Source: DAOUBP01 sp034432655 (GTDB lineage: Bacteria; Chloroflexota; Anaerolineae; CG2-30-64-16). From it: 17,145 nucleotides of DNA. The notes under the pieces are model-generated. The model made no database searches, had not been told where the DNA came from, and saw only the letters and a program-made list of their open reading frames with translations. The position numbers and the translations under genes were made by a program. Shown piece by piece: positions 13,154 to 17,145 of the stretch. The stretch's first letter is position 1; each line of letters starts with the position of its first letter. The stretch spans positions 1 through 17,145 of the forward strand of contig DAOUBP010000109.1 of the NCBI GenBank assembly GCA_034432655.1, in the 5' to 3' direction.

Positions 13154-14797
13154 ATGAGCGCGCTTCTTGCCGAGCAGATGTTTGTTCTCTTTCTCATCCT
13201 GGCCATCGGTTCCTGGCTGGGCCAGCTATCGTTGCGCGGGATCTCGTTGGGCGGGGCAGCTGTTTTCTTCGTGGGGCTGGCATTCGGCCATTTCGGGCTC
13301 ACCATCCCGAAGCCGGTGATGGACCTGGGCCTGCTGCTGTTCGTCTACGCGGTGGGCCTGCAGGCCGGGCCACGCTTCTTCCGCACCTTCCGCAAACAGG
13401 GCCGCCAGTTTGTGATCGTGGCCGGTGCCGGTATCCTGGCGGCAGGGCTGGCCACCTTCGCCGCTGCCAGGCTGTTGGGTATCCCTTACGCCATAGCCGC
13501 CGGCATGTTCACCGGCGCGGTGACCAACACCCCGGCGCTGGCGGCCACCATTGACACCATGAACCGCATCGAGCCGGCGCAGGCCGCCAGCGTGTCTGTC
13601 GGGTACGGCATTGCCTATCCCTTCAGCATCATCGGCGTGACGCTGCTGATGCAGTTTCTGCCCAGGCTGCTGCGCCGGGATGTCAAGGCAGTCGAAACGG
13701 AATGGCTGGCCGCTCAACAAGCCGAACGGCCCCAGCTTGCAAAGCGACAGTTCAAGGTGACCAATCCCAACCTGGACGGCAAACGGCTGGGCGAGCTGGA
13801 CACCCATCGTGTGGGCCAGGTCAACATCTCACGCGTCATGCAGGTAAGCCAGGGGAATCAGGTGGTCGCCGGGAGCCCCGACGTGGTGCTGCACCTGGGC
13901 GATGTGGTGTTGGTGGTGGGCGCCGAGGCGGAATTGAACAAGATGCGGCTCCTGATCGGCGAAGAGGTGGAGGTGCCCATGGAGGCCAACACCCGGGCCA
14001 TCAGCCGCGATCTGTATGTGACTGAGGCCTCGCTGGCCGGCAAGCGCTTGATGGACCTGCGCGTGTGGGACCGTTACAACGTCATCATCACCCGCATCCG
14101 CCGCCAGGGGCTGGAGATCGCGCCGGTGGGCACCAGCACGCTGGAGCTGGGCGACACGCTGCGCGTGGTGGGCGAGGAGGCAGCTGTCGCTGCGTTCGCC
14201 AGGCTGGTCAGCGGCGATGCGCGGCGGATGGACGAGACCAACATGGTGCCGTTCCTGATCGGGCTCGCGCTGGGCATCGCAGTGGGCTTGATCCCCTTCC
14301 GCATACCGCTCCCCCAAGGGGCCGGCAGCGCCGGGATCACCATCAAACTGGGCGCAGCGGGCGGCGCGTTTCTGGTGAGCCTGCTGCTGGGGCACTTCGG
14401 CCGCATCGGCCCGTTCCGACTGTGGGTGCCCCTGGGGGCCAAGAACCTGGCCCGCGAACTGGGACTGATGTTCTTCCTGGGGGGTGCTGGCGCTAACGCT
14501 GGCGCGCAACTTTTCAAGGTGATCGAGCAGCAGGGCGTACAACTCTTCGTCGCAGGGGCTTGCATCACGATCGCCGCTGCGCTGGTGACCCTGATCGTCA
14601 CCCATTTCATCCTGAAGCTGAACCTGCTGACCACCATGGGCCTGATCAGCGGCGTGATGACCAATCCGCCCGCGCTGGCTGCAGCCAGCAACCAGACCAC
14701 CACCGACTTGCCGGCCGTGACCTATGCCAGCGCATTTCCCGTGGTGCTGATCTTCAAGATCGTGCTGGCGCAGATCCTGGTGCAGGTGTTGCGTTAG
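13154..14797 (+). CDS. YidE/AspT-type transporter (aspartate:alanine exchanger family) with two TrkA-C domains
   Basis: A 547-residue membrane transporter of the AAEx/YidE family; the substrate is unknown (AspT itself exchanges aspartate and alanine). It has the family's duplicated plan. Membrane half 1 (about 8-175) contains GAVTNTPALAATID (121-134) and half 2 (about 365-547) contains GVMTNPPALAAASN (500-513). Between them lie two RCK/TrkA-C domains, at about 197-270 (DGKRLGELD, then LHLGDVVLVVG) and 283-352 (AGKRLMDLRV, then LELGDTLRVVG), which probably bind a regulatory ligand. GLMFFLGGAGANAGA (437-451) is also characteristic. The ATG at 13154 follows GGAGGA. An in-frame ATG at 13133 lies in the -10 box and is rejected. 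Its TAG overlaps the stop codon of the convergent mgtC gene by four bases in all. Confidence 0.9.
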   Translation: MSALLAEQMFVLFLILAIGSWLGQLSLRGISLGGAAVFFVGLAFGHFGLTIPKPVMDLGLLLFVYAVGLQAGPRFFRTFRKQGRQFVIVAGAGILAAGLATFAAARLLGIPYAIAAGMFTGAVTNTPALAATIDTMNRIEPAQAASVSVGYGIAYPFSIIGVTLLMQFLPRLLRRDVKAVETEWLAAQQAERPQLAKRQFKVTNPNLDGKRLGELDTHRVGQVNISRVMQVSQGNQVVAGSPDVVLHLGDVVLVVGAEAELNKMRLLIGEEVEVPMEANTRAISRDLYVTEASLAGKRLMDLRVWDRYNVIITRIRRQGLEIAPVGTSTLELGDTLRVVGEEAAVAAFARLVSGDARRMDETNMVPFLIGLALGIAVGLIPFRIPLPQGAGSAGITIKLGAAGGAFLVSLLLGHFGRIGPFRLWVPLGAKNLARELGLMFFLGGAGANAGAQLFKVIEQQGVQLFVAGACITIAAALVTLIVTHFILKLNLLTTMGLISGVMTNPPALAAASNQTTTDLPAVTYASAFPVVLIFKIVLAQILVQVLR

Positions 14798-15441
14798 TAT
14801 TCCAATTCTTTCACATCCGCCTCTGCGATCAACGCTGCGACGGCCCGCTCGTGCGCTTCGGGTTTGCCGGCCGTCCACCACACGGTAAGCAGTTCATCCC
14901 CATGTTTGAAACGCCGCTCTAGGCGCACCATCAGCCCGGCCTCTTGGAAGATCCGCCCTACTTTGGGCTGTCGCTTGGCCTCCAATGGGGTCGTGATACG
15001 ATAGACGCGAAACGCCCGCGCTTCCTCGAGCAAACTTTCTACCCGCGGCAACCCCCAAAGGATGAAGACCGCCAGCACCGCCGCCAGCAGCGCGAACAGA
15101 ATGTAGCCGATCCCGACCCCCACCCCTAACGCGGCCGCCAGCCAGATGGTGGAGGCGGTTGTCAGGCCCCGCACCTGACCCTGACGATGCAGGATCACGC
15201 CGGCGCCGATGAAACCGACCCCGGTGACCACCTGTGCGGCAATGCGGCCCGGATCGCCGACCACTGCGATCTTGATCGAAAAGATGGTGAACAGACACGC
15301 GCCCACGCAGATCAGGATAATGGTGCGCAGACCGGCCGCCTTGTCGTGGAACTCGCGCTCTCCGCCGATCAGGCCGCCGATCAGGAACGCAGCCAGGAGC
15401 TTGATGACGTCCGCTGATGTCACTGTGAACAAATCAGCCAT
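14794..15441 (-). CDS. MgtC/SapB family membrane protein
   Basis: A 215-residue protein with the MgtC N-terminal membrane domain and a C-terminal soluble domain. Motifs are GGLIGGERE (22-30), GLRT (37-40), GVGFIGAGVIL (74-84) and RGLTTASTIW (91-100), all strongly conserved in the family. Helices end at about residue 130, followed by an ACT-like domain from about 143 to 215. MgtC of Salmonella supports growth in low magnesium and inside macrophages; environmental relatives have unclear roles, so none is assigned here. The ATG at 15441 is preceded by AAGGAGG (spacing 5). A methyltransferase gene lies 58 bases upstream on the same strand, so co-transcription is possible. The TAA stop (14796-14794) overlaps the transporter stop. 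Confidence 0.9.
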   Translation of the reverse strand: MADLFTVTSADVIKLLAAFLIGGLIGGEREFHDKAAGLRTIILICVGACLFTIFSIKIAVVGDPGRIAAQVVTGVGFIGAGVILHRQGQVRGLTTASTIWLAAALGVGVGIGYILFALLAAVLAVFILWGLPRVESLLEEARAFRVYRITTPLEAKRQPKVGRIFQEAGLMVRLERRFKHGDELLTVWWTAGKPEAHERAVAALIAEADVKELEY

Positions 15442-15499
15442 TCATGCCTCCTTGGAATCGAGGAAGAAAACAGCCCGACGCTGCGAAATGAATTTCGCG

Positions 15500-16282
15500 T
15501 TACGTGCGTTTGACCGCGCGCGTGGCAAAGAAAGCCGGCATGTACTGCGACGGCAGGTCGCCCTCTTCGGGCGCGTAACGATCCTCGTAGAAGCCGACGA
15601 TGGCCAGGCCGGCCTCGCACTGGCCGCCGAGCTGATCCTCCAGCGTGTGACTATGCTCCAACGGCCAGCCCTGCTTCATCATGCGGCGCAACTGGCGTTC
15701 GGACAGACACGCTGCGTCGGAGTAGGGCAGGCGGTATTTCACCCTGAGCACCCCGCGACGGTCAATCGCGTCCCGGTCGAAGATGTAAATGTCGGGGTTC
15801 ATGAAGCCGGCCAGCAACACACCGCCCGGCCGCAACACGCGTGCGACCTCTCGATACACCGGCCGCACGGCCACGGCGAAGACGTTGGACACCGGATGGA
15901 AGACCAGGTCGAAGCTCTCATCAGGAAAGGCCGACAGGTCGGCCATGTCGCCCTCTACGGTGCGGATCGCCAGCCCTTCCCGCTCGGCCACCAGGCGATC
16001 TTGGGCGAGCTGGGCGGGCGAGTTGTCGAACACGGTCACGTTGGCGCCGGCCGCGGCAAAGATCGGCCCCTGCTGGCCGCCGCCGGAGGCCAGGCACAGC
16101 ACGTCGCAGCCGGCCAGGGGCGGGAACCAGGCGCGCGGGACGGGCTTGGTGGCGGTCAAGACAACCTGCCACTCGCCCCGGCGCGCGGCCGCGATAACCT
16201 CAGGGCCCACCGGCCGCGTCCACGGGTTGCCCTCCGCCACCTGGCGATCCCAGGCTTCACGATTATACGCACGCACGTCCAT
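15500..16282 (-). CDS. Class I SAM-dependent methyltransferase
   Basis: A 260-residue Rossmann-fold methyltransferase of unknown substrate. Motif I is VLCLASGGGQQG (61-72), D86 in VFDNSP ends strand 2, motif II is GDMADL (111-116), then FDLVFHPVSNVF (124-135) and RPGGVLLAGF (151-160). The C-terminal stretch GFYEDRYAPEEG, then MPAFFATRAVK, resembles a common family of small-molecule methyltransferases. The N-terminal AYNREAWDRQVAEGNPWTRP is also typical and supports the ATG at 16282, which has GGAG six bases upstream. It lies 69 bases downstream of the broken ornithine aminotransferase gene and upstream of mgtC on the same strand. It shares no obvious functional link with either. Confidence 0.88.
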   Translation of the reverse strand: MDVRAYNREAWDRQVAEGNPWTRPVGPEVIAAARRGEWQVVLTATKPVPRAWFPPLAGCDVLCLASGGGQQGPIFAAAGANVTVFDNSPAQLAQDRLVAEREGLAIRTVEGDMADLSAFPDESFDLVFHPVSNVFAVAVRPVYREVARVLRPGGVLLAGFMNPDIYIFDRDAIDRRGVLRVKYRLPYSDAACLSERQLRRMMKQGWPLEHSHTLEDQLGGQCEAGLAIVGFYEDRYAPEEGDLPSQYMPAFFATRAVKRT

Positions 16283-16351
16283 GGTTGCTCCAGCGGTTTT
16301 TTTCGCTCTCAGCTCGCCCGGTGGGTCTCATGACCTCAACAAGGGCATCCA

Positions 16352-17041
16352 TCACAGGGAAGTCAGCACCGCCTCGATGTGCTCCAGCGCCCAGTCGGCC
16401 TCATCTTCGGTGATCACCAGTGGCGGGGCCAGGCGGATGACATGTTGATGGGTCTCTTTGCACAGCAGGCCGCGTGCCATCAGCGCCTCGCAGAAGCGCC
16501 GTGCGCCGCCGGCCTCGGGATGCAGTTCCACGCCGATCAGCAGCCCCTTGCCGCGGACCTCCTTGATGTGCGGGCTGCGGATTTTCTTGAGCTCGTCCAT
16601 GAGATAGTCGCCCATGCACGCGGCGTTTTCGATCATCCCCTCTTCCACCAGCACCTTAAGTGCCATACGCGCCACTGCGCACGCCAACGGGTTGCCGCCA
16701 AAGGTGCTGCCGTGATCGCCCGGCTGGAATACCCCTAGCACTTCCTTGTTGGAGAGCACGGCCGACACCGGGTAGAAGCCGCCCGATAGCGCCTTGCCGA
16801 TCATGGTCAGGTCCGCTTCGATACCCTCATGCTCCTCCGCCAACAGCTTGCCGGTGCGGCCCAGACCGGTCTGGATCTCATCGGTCATCAGCGCGATGTC
16901 GTGCTCGGTGCAGATCCGGCGCACGTCCCGCAGGTAGCCTTCCGGCGGCACGATGATACCTGCTTCCCCCTGGATCGGCTCCACCAGGAAGCCGACCGTG
17001 TTAGGCGTGATCGCATCCTCCAACGCCTGCGCGTCGCCGAA
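16352..17041 (-). pseudogene. rocD: Ornithine aminotransferase (RocD) missing its N-terminal part
   Basis: RocD transfers the delta-amino group of ornithine to 2-oxoglutarate using pyridoxal phosphate. Only the C-terminal ~230 of about 400 residues remain. They read FGDAQALEDAITPNTV, EPIQGEAGI, DEIQTGLGRTGK, IGKALSGG (the cofactor lysine codon is at 16795-16793), HGSTFGGNPLACAVA, KEVRGKGLLIGVEL and LLCKETHQHVIRLAPPL, which match RocD better than acetylornithine aminotransferase. In frame, homology stops at about 17041, where the expected upstream PF-G-D context is replaced by ELS preceded by two stops, TAG (17053-17051) and TGA (17056-17054). The remaining frame has only a TTG (17023) as a possible start. 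The cofactor-binding and substrate residues of the N-terminal half are gone, so the enzyme should be inactive. A contig join is an alternative to a true gene break. Confidence 0.8.
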
Positions 17042-17145
17042 GGATAACTCCTATCATACGGTAATTGCGAGTTTCTGGTAAAGCCGGGTTGCGTAAAGGG
17101 TATCATCCAGCGATAATGGGCACGAATCTATCCTGGAGGTATCCC
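17042..17145 (+). other. Foreign-looking DNA after the rocD break; possible mobile element end
   Basis: This stretch does not continue rocD. On the plus strand it shows TTGCGT (17089-17094), a 17-base spacer, GATAAT (17112-17117) and then GGAGGT (17135-17140) close to the window end, as if a gene starts just past 17145. On the minus strand a reading frame from the edge ends at TGA TAG (17056-17051) after LYATRLYQKLAITV, which I cannot place. I find no complete terminal inverted repeat, so the element type is unassigned. Confidence 0.35.

Noticed and set aside
13093..13305. 71-codon N-terminal extension of the helicase
   Set aside because: It would overlap the divergent transporter promoter and coding region, and has no helicase similarity; the ATG at 13092 starts like other DUF1998 helicases.
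13829..14881. 350-codon minus-strand open frame within the transporter gene
   Set aside because: The plus strand encodes an unmistakable YidE/AspT protein; the antisense frame is His/Gln-rich noise.
15483..15498. GCGAAATGAATTTCGC palindrome as terminator of the methyltransferase gene
   Set aside because: The stem is AT-rich, 7 bp, with only two bases for a loop and no T tract; too weak to call.

Overview
The window looks like chromosomal DNA of a GC-rich bacterium, most plausibly a member of the Chloroflexota (Anaerolineae/Caldilineae-like). Three things suggest this: the gene content (a heme o synthase-like protein, a DUF1998 helicase, PrsW, DUF368 and MgtC proteins, many integral membrane proteins); the GC-rich coding style; and several families of 7-9 bp tandem micro-repeats scattered between and inside genes. 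The lineage is an inference from style, not from a marker gene. No rRNA, tRNA or CRISPR array was seen.

Layout. (1) 1-535, minus: the N-terminal third of FtsH, cut by the window edge and divergent from a DUF368 (undecaprenyl-phosphate translocase-type) gene at 811-1767, plus. (2) 7157 down to 1805, minus: a possible membrane/heme cluster. In transcription order it holds a 12-helix histidine-rich membrane protein resembling heme-copper oxidase subunit I, a SUMF1-domain lipoprotein coupled to it through TGATG, a CtaB/UbiA-type prenyltransferase, a six-helix membrane protein of unknown role and a SAM methyltransferase. Repeat arrays and hairpins punctuate this stretch. (3) 7337-8587, plus: a secreted alpha/beta hydrolase with a clear promoter and a 3' hairpin. 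(4) 13092 down to 8756, minus: a tight operon of a DUF1998 (MrfA/YprA-like) helicase, a PrsW-family protease overlapping it by ATGA, and a lipoprotein made of two copies of one domain. (5) 13154-14797, plus: a YidE/AspT-type transporter with two TrkA-C domains, divergent from the helicase through a nearly symmetrical promoter region. (6) From 17041 down to 14794, minus: a 5'-truncated ornithine aminotransferase, a SAM methyltransferase and an MgtC-family protein whose stop codon overlaps that of the transporter.

The most notable features are the 12-helix protein and its heme-related neighbours, and the micro-repeat families. At least four repeat families (octamers CTGATTCG and CGCGTCCC, heptamers ACTGCGT and GTTGGAG, plus a GGGGATT-like one) lie in intergenic DNA or in frame inside four protein genes, always stop-free on the sense strand. 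The right edge shows an ornithine aminotransferase broken at about 17041, with unrelated DNA beyond it that carries a possible outward promoter and ribosome binding site, as expected of a mobile element end or an assembly join.
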